Made by a program: the position numbers and the translations under genes
Shown: positions 9,901 through 22,760 of the stretch, in pieces
How the letters are laid out: each line of letters opens with the position of its first letter
How positions within the stretch are numbered: the first letter of the stretch is position 1
Notes under the pieces: model-generated
What the model was told of the DNA's origin: nothing
Database searches by the model: none
The model's input: the letters and a program-made list of their open reading frames with translations, nothing else
Assembly: GCF_016801865.2 (NCBI RefSeq)
Contig: NC_068938.1
Location: forward strand, 116,214,615 to 116,278,614
Direction of reading: 5' to 3'
Source: Culex pipiens pallens
Lineage: Eukaryota > Arthropoda > Insecta > Diptera > Culicidae
Length of the DNA stretch: 64,000 bases

Positions 9901-11025
9901 TTAATGCATCGAAAAGCAGAACAAAAAAAAACGCGGTTGTATGTTTAGATGAGTTCAGGATTAGATTTAAATTATCTGATGTATTGTTTAGGGCTGTTCA
10001 GATATTTCTTCGTGATTCGTTTGTAATCAAAATAACGTTTTTCTACAAGTGTTTCTAGTTGAGTAGCAATTCGATAGAATTTTATGTTTAAGGCAACAAA
10101 GTTGAATATACCTATCGGGTCCATTATTTCCACAGCCGGCTGTCTAGTATTGGATCTTAAAAAATGATTCGCGTCGGGATAAAATATTCAAACATAACAA
10201 AAACTAAATAAAAAGTTTCTCAACAGCAGCATCCGATTGTTTGCCTTAAGAATAAATTTCAATCCAGTGAAAATACTAAATTTTATTAAATTTAAACGGG
10301 AACAGTCTCGACAGCAGCTTCCGATAGTCTGCCTTGAGAATAAAATTAACCAACCTTTAACCTCACTTATGCCAACGGTCGTATCGCTTGCTTAGGGCGA
10401 CTCCCAGACCTTTACCTTGTACAACTACCAACTCCACGCGATGCTTACGCAGCCTTGTTGTTTAAATTCGATCAAATTTGGTCAAACGGTCAGTTTGATC
10501 GAGTTCCACAATAGGGTTGGGAAAAAGAGCCTGCGGTTTCGCTACCTTTTTCTAAGTAAGTTCAGCATCAACACTTCCCGTGCTCCTAATCCTTATTCCT
10601 GTCCCGGTGTATGGTGGAGATGGGAGCGGCCGGCAATGGATGGCTTTCATGGTGCTGCCTGTCCTGTTCGGGTAGAATTGGTTTTAATTCCCTTTAATCA
10701 ATTTCTATGCAACCTGAGCTGGACAATCATCCCACATACATGACGAAATCCAGTCTGCAACCCGCTAAGATCACCATCTCCATGCGAATGCGAATGCGAA
10801 TTGTTGCTCATTCTGACCCGCACGCTGGAAAGGTAGTCAAAAAACTGTTTAGGTACATAAAACAGCTGAATGTTATATTTTAATCAACCAAGCACATAAC
10901 ATTCAATCGAACTTACCAAAGCGTCGATATGTATGTATATGTGAAGGTATATCTAGAAGGTATATTCAAGAAGTTCAAATTTCGAGTGATTTTATAGCCT
11001 TGCCTCAGTGAAGGCAAAACATAGG
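9901..11025. other. Non-coding, with repeat fragments
   Basis: A degenerate direct repeat of about 95 bp is at 10213-10345 (AGCAGCATCCGATTGTTTGCC against AGCAGCTTCCGATAGTCTGC). The 22-base segment at 10799-10820 (TTGTTGCTCATTCTGACCCG) also occurs at 7193-7214. A fragment of the CCTTCCTCAC family (TTATAGCCTTGCCTCAGTG) is at about 10991-11010. No gene seen. Confidence 0.4.
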
Positions 11026-11027
11026 TA

Positions 11028-11242
11028 CCGTCAACTGAGGTGAATTGGGACTACGGTCTGAATAGGGACAGCACGTTTTAGAGCAGTTAAAAGTTTCAAA
11101 ATTAAGAACGAATGTACACATTTTGTTGCTCTGAATCTGGTCTTACCAAAACCACTAAAAAATATCAAAATATTCAGCTGCAACATTGCTAAACCTGCTG
11201 TCCCAGCTCGCCTCATGTGTCCCGATTCGCTCCAGATTACGG
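11028..11242. mobile_element. 215-bp MITE, CCGTCA termini, TA target duplication
   Basis: The left end CCGTCAACTGAGGTGAATTG pairs with the right end CGATTCGCTCCAGATTACGG, with mismatches, and TA flanks both ends (11026-11027 and 11243-11244). Size, inverted ends and TA fit a Tc1/mariner-type MITE. Confidence 0.7.
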
Positions 11243-11246
11243 TAAT

Positions 11247-14200
11247 GAAAATAAGCTATTCCAATTAATATATAAAAAAATGTTCCTAAGTGATGTTTTC
11301 ACTGACCTGCTGCACTTTAAGCAAAAAATCTAACTAGAATTGAAAAACAAAAACTTTCTCAAAAACGTAAAACGATTTGCGATATTTACAAAGTGAGTGC
11401 TCCGTGAGCGAAAAATGAGCGCGAGCGTGAACGTGGGGCAAACGCGAGCTGAAAAAATCGGGCAAAATGAGCGTTCACGAGCGCGTGAGGATCGCAACAC
11501 TGGGTAGAGGACAAGCTGGAATTTATCTCACAACATAAACAGAACTATTTGGGCACTTGGGTTTTTTTAATTTCCTTGTTCAGTTTTGTTGAGTAGCCCC
11601 ACAAATAATATTTCCAGCGAATCCAAACATTTGAAAGCTGGCAACCCTGCCTCAAGTTTTGACCACTCATGTACTTTTTTTGTCATTCCGTCCGTCATTT
11701 GACCCATCGTTGGCTAGGTAATCTAAAGACCTTTCCATCCGTTCTAAGAGATTGAAGATTTGTGAGGATCTTTTTGTAATGGGTGAGGATCAACGTTGCC
11801 AGATTATTTTATGGGAGATCTGTATTTTCTTAAAAATTAATCTGTATTTTATCTGTATCATGTCGATATCGAAGCCATAGAAGAAATTTTAATATTTTTA
11901 ACAGCAGATTAAAGCTTTTTAATTATATTAAAACATAATTTAATTACTGAATTGTTGAAAATTTTAAATATAATAATTTTTCAAAAATCTGAATTTACAG
12001 TTTTTTTTTGGATTTTTGGGATCGAAAAATCTGTCAAATACAGATTTATCTGTATATCTGGCATGGCTGGTGAGGATGGTACCAACCACATAGGTGGATT
12101 CAGCTAGTTTTTATGATGTGTGATATAAAACTGAAATAAACTTTGTATTTTTAATAATATTAACATTTGTATTACCGCTTAACTATTTGCACACATAATG
12201 TAGCGTCGATTGGTATGCTTCTATTTCTTTGATTTGCAATCGATTGTTGGTACCGAATAGTATTTCTTGGAATGCTTTTGCTCATCAGAGTCTTTTCTAT
12301 GTTGTGTCAACTTTTAATGGTTTAATTTGGTTATTCTCTCCAGTTGTTTTTTTATTTCCTTTGTATATCCATTTGCTGCAATTTCCACGACTCAAATTCC
12401 CACGACTCAGTGCCATTTCTACTTTTGATCGATCTATTCTATACAGTTGTGATTTGAATTTATAGCTTTGCGATTCTCAAATTTCGATTTTGTTCTTTTT
12501 ATTTGATACGATCAATAATTTATTAAAGATATTTTAACTACTTAAATATTAATTACAGTTAGCGAGCAGCAGTTCTAAGTGCTCCTTTAAAGTTTAATGT
12601 GTCTTAGGTTGTTTTGTTTTTTTTTGTATATATATATATTTTCGTGGATTTCGAGATATGTGAATAAATTAAATCGCCTTACGATTGTTTCAAAACATTT
12701 TTATCGAAATGAAAATGACAAAACCTAACAATAATATTTTTCCTATCCGAAATAATTTCACGTATTGATGCACCGTGAATGATGAATTTGATTTAATTTG
12801 TAACTCGCACATCGTTTGTGTAACTATGATCAATGCATCCAACATTGTTCAGTAATACTTTCAGTAGTTCTAGTGTCATAATACTCATGTCTGTTTGAAT
12901 GACAGCGGCTATCATATGAATGACAATGATTGTTTCTCAATTAGGTGATTGCGTGGCAACAATTTTGCATAGTTTTATGTTGTTTTGGTTATGGTCCTCT
13001 GTCCACTTGCTTGATGCTGTCAATTAGTTGTAAAGGTTTTATCTTCTTTTCAATAAGTATTATTTTAGGATTATTTTTCAGTGCATATTAAATGATAAAA
13101 ACCAATCCAAACCAAAAAAATGTTACATTGATTTTAAACAAAATCATAATCAATACAAATTTGGAGCAATCGTATCATCAGATCTACAATAACTTTTCAA
13201 CAGGACGCAAGGATACGCCGTATTGAAAAGTTATAGAGATTAAAAGTTAATTGGTTTTCTATCTGTATCCTTGGATCGTGCTTTCATAAAGTTCTTGTGG
13301 ATAGTTCTGTAAGTGATTTGTTTCGTTTCTTTATTGAGCAAAATGTAAATACCAGTGACTAGAAGAAAGTTTTTTTTTTAATGTTTTCTAGTACAATTTC
13401 TATATGATTTTATAATGAGAGACAGGAAAAGTTGGATGTTTTTTTTATTTAGAAAACCACAATTGTAAAATGAAAAAAAACGAATCACCAAGTTAAGGCA
13501 AATTATTCCTTTATTTAAGAATCAATTTGAATATTTAAAAAATGGATTTTTGAACAATTTTAATCTTGTTTTGAATTGATTCAGCTGCTGGTTTTATTTA
13601 CTTATTAATGCTTTGTTTGTTTGTAAAGACTATTTACAGATCACGCGGCCTTTTTTTGGTAGAAAAATCCCATCATTGTGAATAGGCCTATAGCATACTC
13701 TCCAATGTAAAAGAAAAGATCTAATGAATGGGGAGGAAAGGTTGAGAATCGATTAAAATAGGAACAAAACGATCCATAAAGACACAGTTTTTAGAGGAAA
13801 TTAGAAACAAGTTTCAGTTTTGAGTTGTTTCTTAGTTACTGTTTCATGTCCATAAAATAGTTTTCATTTTGAAGTTAAAATAATGGTTTCAGGGCAAATG
13901 TTACCATAATCTGATCGATTTTTCAAGCTTTCAATTTAATGTCAGGAATCAATCTGAATTTTGTTTATATTTTTGCAAAAAATATCTCAGTTTTTTTCCA
14001 TACTTAAATATGAACACATGTTTTTGTAGACATTGTACAGTTGCTAAATTTTGTGAAACTCCGTTAAGATCATTGTACTTGAACTAAATATTAAAAACTA
14101 ATACCAATATATCCCTTTTAAGCAGTCATAATAGAATAGAGTACACAAATTCATATAGTTCTACAGCTAGGTTTAAATTATGATCTTGTTAATAAAATAA

Positions 14201-16928
14201 ACTGCATAATATTTATTTTCAAGCTGGAAAGTCAATTATTGTTTTTGTTGGCAAAAAAACAAATCTATATCTTTTGTGCTCCAATGATGTTTTTAAGGCA
14301 CTTTTCAAATTCAATTTGATCGAAAACTAAATAACAGAAAAAAGTTAGCATGTGTTTAAAGATAATGTAAGGGCTTATTTGATACAAGAAAAAAAAAACA
14401 AATAATTACTATATTTAACATATGAACAATAATCATTCAGGGAAATCCTATGCAAAACTGATATAAATTTCAAAACATGATTGATTACCATAAATAAATA
14501 GCATCGATGCTGATCAAATCATCATTGATGATAATGACCATAAGTGCAATGCAAAGAAAGTATGACAAAGGTGTTCAATACGGAATCTGGGGATGAAAAA
14601 AATAATGCATGTCAGTCACGACTTTTGTTGGAAAAGGTTGTGAAACATTTGCTCATATTTCCAACCTTCTGCGCACAGCTTTGTAAACTACTATTTACAT
14701 CTGTCGAACTTAGATTCAATTTTCCGAATAGCTTGTTCACTCAGTAAGTTGGAAACGTGACCAATAATTTGTAGTGTACAAATCCAACAAAAAATGTTGA
14801 TTGTGGTAAAATGTATTTGTTCTTCTCCTTACGTTCACTGGTAAATAGTTATTTACAGTAAAACAGCAACTGTACGTTTCGATAAATACGGTTTTCCTTT
14901 ATTTTCATCGAGTGCATTATCATTTACTTAGTTAAATTCAGCATATTTACTTACGTAATTTATTAGCATAACATGTGGTTTTGGTCGTTCTATAATATAT
15001 TTTTCTATTTTTTCCGTATCGCCAGACGCAACACCGATTGTTAAAAGCTAGACTCAGGTCATGAGATTATTGAACTGAAATTGTATTATTAATTTATGTT
15101 ACAGTAAGGTACCGAAAATAGTGATTCATTCAAAGTTGTGTCAGAGTTGGAAATATGAAATCCCTTTTAAATCTTTATATTTGTGCTTGATTCAATTAAT
15201 CGTACTAGGTATAACAAGTTGTGTTTTTTCTTGATTTTTGGAATGAACTTCAACTCAATGCAATTCATATTGCGTAGAACTGCTATTTCTCAACAAAAAT
15301 GTAATCAAAATAGTGTAGTAACAACAAGACTCTTGATTTGTCACATTAACTATGTGGTTTCTCGTCTTTTTGATAAGTTCTCTATATTTTGTGTTGATGT
15401 GTGTAAGTATGCATTTACTTTGTTGAGTATGTTACGCATAGAAAATATTGCGTTTTCAGTATTCCATTTTCGGTACTTTTTATAATAATAATAATAATGA
15501 TTTCTAAACCTATTTTCTCGATAGACATGAACAACTCACGTACATACATACTGATTTTTTGTCTCCTTTTCTTTTTCTTGATTGATAGAATTGAAAAAAA
15601 TGATACAAGTGTGTTCAAGTTGGAGAAATTTATTTGATAAGTTTTGCTCACAAAGAGTTTTAAGGAAAGAGATTAATGTTTTGTTGTTGAAATTTATTTC
15701 TTTAATCATTTAAAAATTTGGCGTAGGGGTGCATTTTGTAGCGATAGATTAAGGTGCAAAATCGACGAATATTTTGTTTGGTTTTCTGACAACATTTCAA
15801 AACAGATAACATGGAGAAATGCGTGGTGAAAATAAAAAAGCAGCTTTTTATGATGTTTTCATTATTTGCAATACTGTTTGTTTTCTTTTTAGTTGAGTTG
15901 TGTTTAAATGGTTCTTAAAAATAATGTTCTGCCTTAAGGTTCATAGTAATACGAAGTCTCGATTTAAGGATCAAATGACGTGTATCTTATTTTACAGTGT
16001 GCTGCTAAATTATTGTCTATATCATTTTCGAACGAAGTTTGCGTTGACGCCATTGCTGGCACCATTTGCGATTTTTTATAGTGATGAAAATTAAAAAAAA
16101 AATTGTGCTATTTCTACTAACTGCAAATTAAGCCTGCATCAGCATCGATGCTAGCTAGTTAACAAGCTATTTTTTACATAATTATAGTAGTTTTTATTGC
16201 AAAAACTAAGAAAATATAACACCGATGAAAATGTGGAATGCTGGCTACACCAACTTATTTCTTGCGTTCCATTTGCTGGATATTGATACAACCAAATATG
16301 ACCTTTTTATTCAAAATACGCAACGTTTTAAACCAACAAATATACTTTTTTTTTCCACAATAATGTTGTTTTGCTCAAAACAGTGAAGTTCTTCAAAAAT
16401 CGGAAAAGATTCTAACGTTCATAATTATTAGTAGTTTGAAAAAAAGAATTATTCAACTAACTAATAACTTGTGAACATGATATATTAATAAGATTCTTTC
16501 AACAGCAATAGAATGGTTTTCTCGACTTGTTTCCTCATATGTTCGAGCTCAGCGATATCCTTAGATATATATCACCTTTAAAGTACATTATCTAATATTT
16601 AACTTAATTAGTCAATATGGCAGCATTGTTTGTATTAGTTTGTCTCTGTAACAGTTTACTCGCAAACATGGCGCACTTTGTCAATTTATGTTGTCAGATG
16701 TTCTATTGCTTGTGAACGATTTGCAAACCTTCGCATTATCCAGTCAATGTTAGGAAAAATATTTGATTTGTTTTCCTTGAAAAACCATACTGTTGCAATG
16801 CGAATGTGCCAGATGCTCAAGCCATCATCATTCGCTTCTGAAGAACTGTATTCTAAAATGACCTTCCTGTTTCCAACAGCTCCATTCCAAAAGAATAACT
16901 AACCAGTGGATTTTTAATAACACGATGC
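11247..16928. other. Long AT-rich interval without recognised gene
   Basis: Apart from the GAGCG-rich repeat at about 11390-11515, a short (TA)n at about 12629-12642 and a (TAA/AAT)n run at about 15484-15499, I see no repeat boundaries and no coding frame. The part next to 16929 should be the 3' UTR of the coiled-coil gene; a minus-strand AATAAA lies at 16311-16306. The interval could hold a long 3' UTR or regulatory DNA. Confidence 0.4.
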
Positions 16929-17768
16929 TTAGAAGAAACTTTTCAGGAAACCGGCTGGTCCAGCATCTTGGGGTTGTGCCTGTGCTGTTTTGAGTTTTGC
17001 TTGAGCATTTTTTAAAGCTCTGAAATAAAAAAATAATGTGGTTATAAACTGTAGTGCAGTTTACCTTAATGTAAAGCTTACTGTTGAAGGTCCATAATGG
17101 TCTTTTCCTTCTGATTTTGTTCCTCTTGGGTCATTTGTACAAGTTGCAGCAATCGTTCTGTTTCGGCAGCCGATCGTTGAGCGTCCTCTTTAGCTTCATT
17201 GAAGTCTTTTGTAATCCTGAGAGGGTAATTAACATTTAGTAAAATCATAGAAAAATCTTCTTAATTTTATTAACTTACTTATCTAGCTGTTGCTGCGTTT
17301 CTGTTAACTGTTTGTTCAATTCGCCTGCTGCTGCTGCAGTGCCACCAGCCTGAAAAAGATTTTTTTACATCAGATAAACCGCTTAAAAAAAAACATACAC
17401 AATACCTTTTGAAGAGACTTTTCCAGCTGGTCCATTTGTTCTTTTCGTTTTTTAAGCTGCTTGTCGAACTCGACTAAATTCTTTTCTTTCTCCTCCAGCT
17501 CTTTCCGCTTGTTTTCGATAACCTTTCGTTGGTCCTCGAATGTCTTACGTTCACTTTCAAGCAGTCGAGTGGCGTCCTCGATTTGTTTCATTTGTGCTTC
17601 GAGTTGCTTTCGATCATGTTCGGAAATACCTGCTTGCTGGGCTGCTTTCTGGTTTGCTGCTTGAGTTGCATGCTGCAGTTCCTGTTGCAACACTTGAATT
17701 TGTTGTTCCATTTGCTGCAGTTTTTGGTGTTGTTGTTGTGCTTTCTTTGCCGCATCCTGGGCTTCCAA
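16929..17768 (-). CDS. Coiled-coil protein, C-terminal four exons (5' part not found)
   Basis: Four minus-strand exons join in frame: 17768-17406 (363 nt), 17349-17279 (71), 17216-17082 (135) and 17019-16929 (91, with TAA). All three introns have GT and AG ends (donors GTATTG, GTAAGT, GTAAGC). They encode 219 C-terminal residues. The first exon begins LEAQDAAKKAQQQHQ and is an almost unbroken Gln/Glu/Lys coiled coil (QQMEQQIQVLQQEL; RLLESERKTFEDQRKV; KRKELEEKEKNL). The next carries an AGGTAAAAGE linker, the third another helix (ETERLLQLVQMTQEEQNQKE), and the last ends KTAQAQPQDAGPAGFLKSFF. The exon starting at 17768 has an AAAAG acceptor and no ATG, so upstream exons must lie to the right, in or beyond this window. 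I do not recognise the family; cytoplasmic structural or trafficking scaffold is only a guess from composition. Confidence 0.85.
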
Positions 17769-17818
17769 CTTTTGAAAAATGAAAAGCAATTAATTATGAA
17801 ATAAGTGATAACACTTGT

Positions 17819-17890
17819 GTGCCTGTGTGGATTAATCAGAACGTGCACTGGAATAATTATCCAGAGGTCAATGGTTCAAACCCCCCAGCA
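17819..17890 (+). repeat. tRNA-like SINE fragment
   Basis: GTGTGGATTAATCAGAACGTG, GCACTGGAATAATTATCCAG and GGTTCAAACCCCC mirror the tRNA-like head at 4590-4660. It is diverged and lacks the body, and sits just upstream of the coiled-coil exon. Confidence 0.45.
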
Positions 17891-18159
17891 TACACAACAA
17901 ATTTTAAGTAAAAATTGCTCTAGTTAAAGCAAAAGTGGTCAAGTAGTGGGCGTAGCCAAGAACCATATACAGTATGTAAAAAAAAGTATTTACACCCCTT
18001 GGGCACTATGCACATTTTGTGATGAAACATGTGAACAATTTAATGTTGACAGAAACCTAGTACTACGTTTTGTTCAGAAACTCATGCCAAACATTTTGCT
18101 TTAAAAAGCTCATGATAAGATGATTTCTATAAAAAGACTTAGTATTATAACAAATCTAT

Positions 18160-18445
18160 ATATATATAAAAATTTCGACGGTTTTGTTCGAACGCGAATC
18201 AGTTGAATACGGAGCGTCGGATCGAGGTGCTCTTTGTTGCGTTGGGATCGTATAAGCCCAAGGAAGGTTTATACGCTAACTAATTGACACTTTGGCCACT
18301 CTGGAACCGATCCCGGAGCATCGGCAAATTGTATGGAGAAAGTTACGTAAAGTCATATTTTGATCACAGGAGGCTGGATAAGCAAAAAATCAAAAATGTC
18401 AACAAACGAAAAAAAGGCAGAACGAAGTTTGTCGGGTAAGGCTTG
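18160..18445 (+). repeat. Dispersed repeat shared with 61440-61720
   Basis: About 280 bp aligns with 61440-61720: AATTTCGACGGTTTTGTTC, GATCGAGGTGCTCTTTGTTG, GGCCACTCTGGAACCGAT, and GTCAACAAACGAAAAAA before GGTAAGGCTTG. At 61720 it leads into a 164-bp tandem array; here it is interrupted at GCTTG by the next element. Confidence 0.7.
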
Positions 18446-20267
18446 TACTATTACAAAAATAAAAAAAGGTGCAAAAAAAGTTTGTACACCTTTCGAAAAA
18501 TTAACATAAATAAAGTTATTTGTTGACAAATTACTATAAATCTAGTCTCCCAACTCCAAATATGCATCCTTGACTGATTAAAAAAATAATTTGGATTGAA
18601 TATAAAGTTTACTAACTACTTAGTATAAAAGTTTATATAATTCTGGAAATTCTATATAAAATTTACCTAAACTTAATTTTGCAAACTTTTAATTCAACTA
18701 AATGTCAATATATTACCATAGAATTGCTAAATATACATTTTGGAGTGGGTATAACAGCGTTTTGGGGGTCTTTGTATCGATAGAATAGATTTTTCGTTGG
18801 AATTTCGTACCAACTCGGAATTACGTCGTCGGAAAATCCGCCGGCATCCGAACCGGTCCACGGTTCACAAGTCAACCTATGTGGCATCGAAAAGGGCATA
18901 AAATTTCCGATGTTTTGATACCCATACATCTAGGTTTTCTATAAAACCCACGTTTTTAAATACCTGGGCAAAAAGTAGGTTTGATCCACGAAAACAAAAA
19001 TTACGAAAGTCCATACATTTTTGGCAGGTTACTCAAACGAAACCATAACAACGTTTTTGCCTGAATTAAAAGTTTGCAAAATTAAGTTTAGATAAGTTTT
19101 ATATAGAATTTTCAGAGTTATCTAAACCTTTATACTATGTAGTTAGTAGACTTTATATCACATAGGTAGAACTTGAGATTCAAAAAGAGGGATTTATACA
19201 GTGCTGCCTCTAGCGGTGGAGAGCTCCAACGTTTATAACAGATTTTATAATAGGTATAACCGAGGGGTTGATCAACAGCACGATTTTTTTCTCCAGCCTG
19301 AACAAATAACTCGAAACACAACTTTAAAACCCCTTGACTGATAGAAACTGGAATAAACTGTTATACACATAAAAGAAAACAAATTCGTAGCTGGCCATGC
19401 AAAAAACAATTTTCAAATGTTTACAAATTTCCGCCCATTTTCAGGAACCATTTTCGTTAACATTCCATTGCGTCCTAAAAGAAACGGATTTCGATAAAAA
19501 AAACATAATCCGAATAGAAATCAATGCTTGTCCGAATTGTGTGATCATTGCTTGTTCGAGAACCGGTGAAGCGCCAGTTGAAAGGATTGTTTTCCGGTGG
19601 TTGGGGATAGTTGGATCTGGTACGAGTTTTATTTGTATGATTCTTGTACGAAGAAGATAAAAGTTGAACCGAAATAAACATTTCGCTTTAAAGGTAGGTT
19701 AGTTATTGGAAAAAAATGTTTCAACGATACAATTTAAATGTGCCTCCAAGTGCTCACTTCCGTTGTCTTACTTGATGCCACCAGGCCAAGTTTTTTCAAC
19801 TTTCAATTTGGAATCTGGTTGGGATAGTTGTTTATAGAAGATGTTACACAAAACGCGGGGTGGTCAGTTAATCGGAAACACAATTTCACTAAATTTTTAG
19901 TTGATTGTTAAAAAGGTGCAATTCGTGATGAGCTTGTTTGTTTTGATTCGTTGCTACGAATGTCAGTCTCACTGGTATACATTTTCTTTTATTAGATCGT
20001 AGTGTGCTGAGAAATCATCCAGGACAAATTTATCGTAGAACAGTTATGAACTGATCTCTCGTCACACTTTTTGAACAGGAATTTGTTCAGAGTTCCACGG
20101 ATGTGCTTTATATACAATCCAAGTTATTTTTTTAATCAGTCAAGAATACATATTTGGAGTTGGGAGACTGGATTTATGGTGATTTGTCAAAAAATAATTT
20201 TATTTTTGTTAATTTTTCGAAAGGTGTACAAACTTTTTTTGCACCTTTTTTGATTTTTGTAATAGTA
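18446..20267. mobile_element. Palindromic element, TACTATTACAAAAAT termini, interrupted
   Basis: The left end TACTATTACAAAAAT is matched inverted at 20253-20267. Outer arms (18446-18600 and about 20096-20267) share GGTGCAAAAAAAGTTTGTAC and CCAACTCCAAATATG. A second inverted pair is at 18600-18705 and 19060-19165 (GCAAACTTTTAATTCAA and relatives). The asymmetry implies later insertions between the arms (for example within 19165-20095). No coding gene was recognised inside. Confidence 0.55.
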
Positions 20268-20270
20268 TAT

Positions 20271-21134
20271 GGGTCATTCCACCTGAAGTGTGCAAGAAAA
20301 AATGCAAATTTGAAAATTACCATCTCCGATTCTGCTCAAATTTGGCAGAGCTGTTGAGACTATCAAAACATGCAAAAATCCCGAATTTCATCCAAATCGG
20401 ACCACCCCCTCCATTTTTGTACCCTCCCAAAAAATCGACTTTTTGGCGATTTTTGAGCGAAACTCTTATCTTCAAACGACGATAACTCAGGAACCACAAA
20501 TCTTAGAGGGTCGGTCTTAGACTCAATTTTGAAGGAAATTGGACGTAAAATCCATTTCTGTGATCAAAATTTAGATTAAAATATGTTTTCTACCTGTATT
20601 GCGCAATTGAAAACTTTAAATGGCCGTATCTCAAAACAGCCCTATTTATTTTTTGAATTTGACCTCACCATCGTGTTCCCCTGCCAATTTTACATAAGAA
20701 TCACTTATCGACAGAAAGGAATATGTTTCGTTCCAGAGATATCGAATTTTAAAGTTTTGAGTATTTGAGATTACCTACATCAGCTACATTCGTCGCATCT
20801 GCTAGAAGCGAAACATATTCCTTTCTGTCGATAAGTGATTCTTATGTAAAATCGGACGGGGAATACGATGGTGAGGTCAAATTTAAAAAATAAATAGGGC
20901 TGTTTTGAGACACGGCCATTTAAAGTTTTCAATTGCCGAATACAGGTAGAAAACATATTTTAATCTAAATTTTGATCACAGAAATGGATTCTACGTCCAA
21001 TTTCCTTCAAAATTGAGTCTAAGACCGACCCTCTAAGATTTGTGGTTCCTGAGTTATCGTCGTTTGAAGATAGGGATTTCGCTCAAAAATCGCCAAAAAG
21101 TTGATTTTTTGGGAGGGTACAAAAATGGAGGGGG
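20271..21134. mobile_element. Palindromic MITE cut by the assembly gap
   Basis: It starts GGGTCATTCCACCTGAAGTG. The right half is an inverted copy of the left, centred near 20770 (for example TCGACAGAAAGGAATATGTTTC at 20709 and its inverse at 20810). By symmetry the right terminus should lie about 133 bp beyond 21134, inside or across the run of N. Termini resemble those of the 30677-32026 palindrome (GGGTAATTC). Confidence 0.75.
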
Positions 21135-21234
21135 NNNNNNNNNNNNNNNNNNNNNNNNNNNNNNNNNNNNNNNNNNNNNNNNNNNNNNNNNNNNNNNNNN
21201 NNNNNNNNNNNNNNNNNNNNNNNNNNNNNNNNNN
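21135..21234. other. Assembly gap, 100 N
   Basis: Exactly 100 N, a conventional placeholder for a join of unknown size. It falls in the right arm of a palindrome and immediately before the first base of the duplicated unit. Confidence 0.99.
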
Positions 21235-22705
21235 CTTTAAAGTTATACTTGATTGAGTGTTTGGTCTGTGCCAAAAATATTTGTACGTGTGGCAAGCCTG
21301 TGTTACACTCACCCGAAACTGAAGCGCGAATGATAATAATCGTACTACTTTAAAGGTTCTTTCGCGGTTTCGCTCCTCTCACTGTTTTTTTTCTGCTGGC
21401 AAATTTTGTGAGATGTTTACAAACAATCACCGCCATATTGCGAATGATGTGCGGTAGGCTGAAATCACCATCAGTCATCCCCCTGATCTACTTCTTCAAA
21501 TTGCATGGCATTGTTGCCGGGTATGTTTTTAGTGCACAAAAAGTTGAGAAAATCGTTGGCAACAGTGTCTGCGGCACATTCTGAAATGCCGCGCGGCGTG
21601 TACCTTCGAGAGAAATGGACAATATTGTTTCTGATTTACTTTCAACCCCCTCCCCTTCCTCTTGAGTCAAAATCCACCTCCCTTTGAAGACCCCCCTCCT
21701 CCCCCTCCAAATAAAAAAAACGATTTTTGCGGTGTTTAGAATTTTAGACGTTTTATGAAACATTGTATTGGTGCTCGTCCACGTTTTTTCGTTGATCCAC
21801 TTGCTAAATTCACGTTTTCCACGATAAATTCTTCTAAAATAAACTCACTATGCAACCGATTATTGTTAGACAACTCAAAATATAACTACTTTTATGGGCT
21901 TTTGAATACCTCGTTTTGAAGCTACAGAACAACATGCATAGTTTTTCCCTGAGTTGATCATGTGTAATTTAATAAAACGTACCTACCTAAACTAATGTTA
22001 GAAATGGCAAAACTGGCATAACTCAAAAAGTGTATATTTGAGCAAACACCATATTTTTTAAAATCATAACTCCTCGCCATTTCAACCGATTTCAAACGCA
22101 AATCTGGAGTTTAAAAAAAAACTCTGGAAATGAAAGGTGATAAGTTGGCCTTTCAAAGAAAAATAATAAGAAGCTTCAAAAATCTAGCCTAACACATGAA
22201 AAGGGCGTATGTAACTTTAAAATACAGTTTTCACGGTGTCTGGACCAAAGTGCCTATGTCTGGAAATATTTTTAATGGATTCCCCGGACATTCTTACGTA
22301 ACAACTTAAAATGGGAGGAGTTCATACTCAGGATTCCGAGATACGCTTTTTTGAAAATAAAATCCTTGTTTTTAGACGCGCCGCGCGCAAAAACGACGAA
22401 ATCGGCAAAAATCAACTTTTTCTGCTATAACTATAGAATTTCAGCGATGACCTATCCTGCCGCTCTAATCGAGTCCGTACCATATGTAAAAACAGCAAAC
22501 TGAGAAAAAACGCATGTCACGAAAAAGTGGATTTTCTCCGATTTTCTAGAACAAAGTACAAAATTTTATTGGGTTTTCTGATAATTTACATGATTTAGAA
22601 CCAAACATTATTGACAAAATTACATATGGGACGGATTAGCTTCGAGCGGCATCGTCCAAGCAACCCCCTTAAACAAAAATTGTCCACTTTTTTGCAATAT
22701 AATCA

Positions 22706-22760
22706 GGCCCGTAGCCAGGGGGGGGGGACTACCGGGCTGCAGCCCCCCCCCCCGATATTT
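22706..22760 (+). mobile_element. hAT-type terminus (left copy)
   Basis: CAGGCCCGTAGCCAGGGGGG is the kind of end seen in many hAT elements (CAGNG...). It is followed by a G run and a C run. No matching right end (GGCTACGGGCCTG) was found. The copy at about 34279 differs in the length of the C run. Confidence 0.4.

Noticed and set aside
17461..17804. Plus-strand frames over the coiled-coil exon
   Set aside because: They are the complement of a low-complexity coiled-coil coding exon; the minus strand has correct splice sites on every exon.
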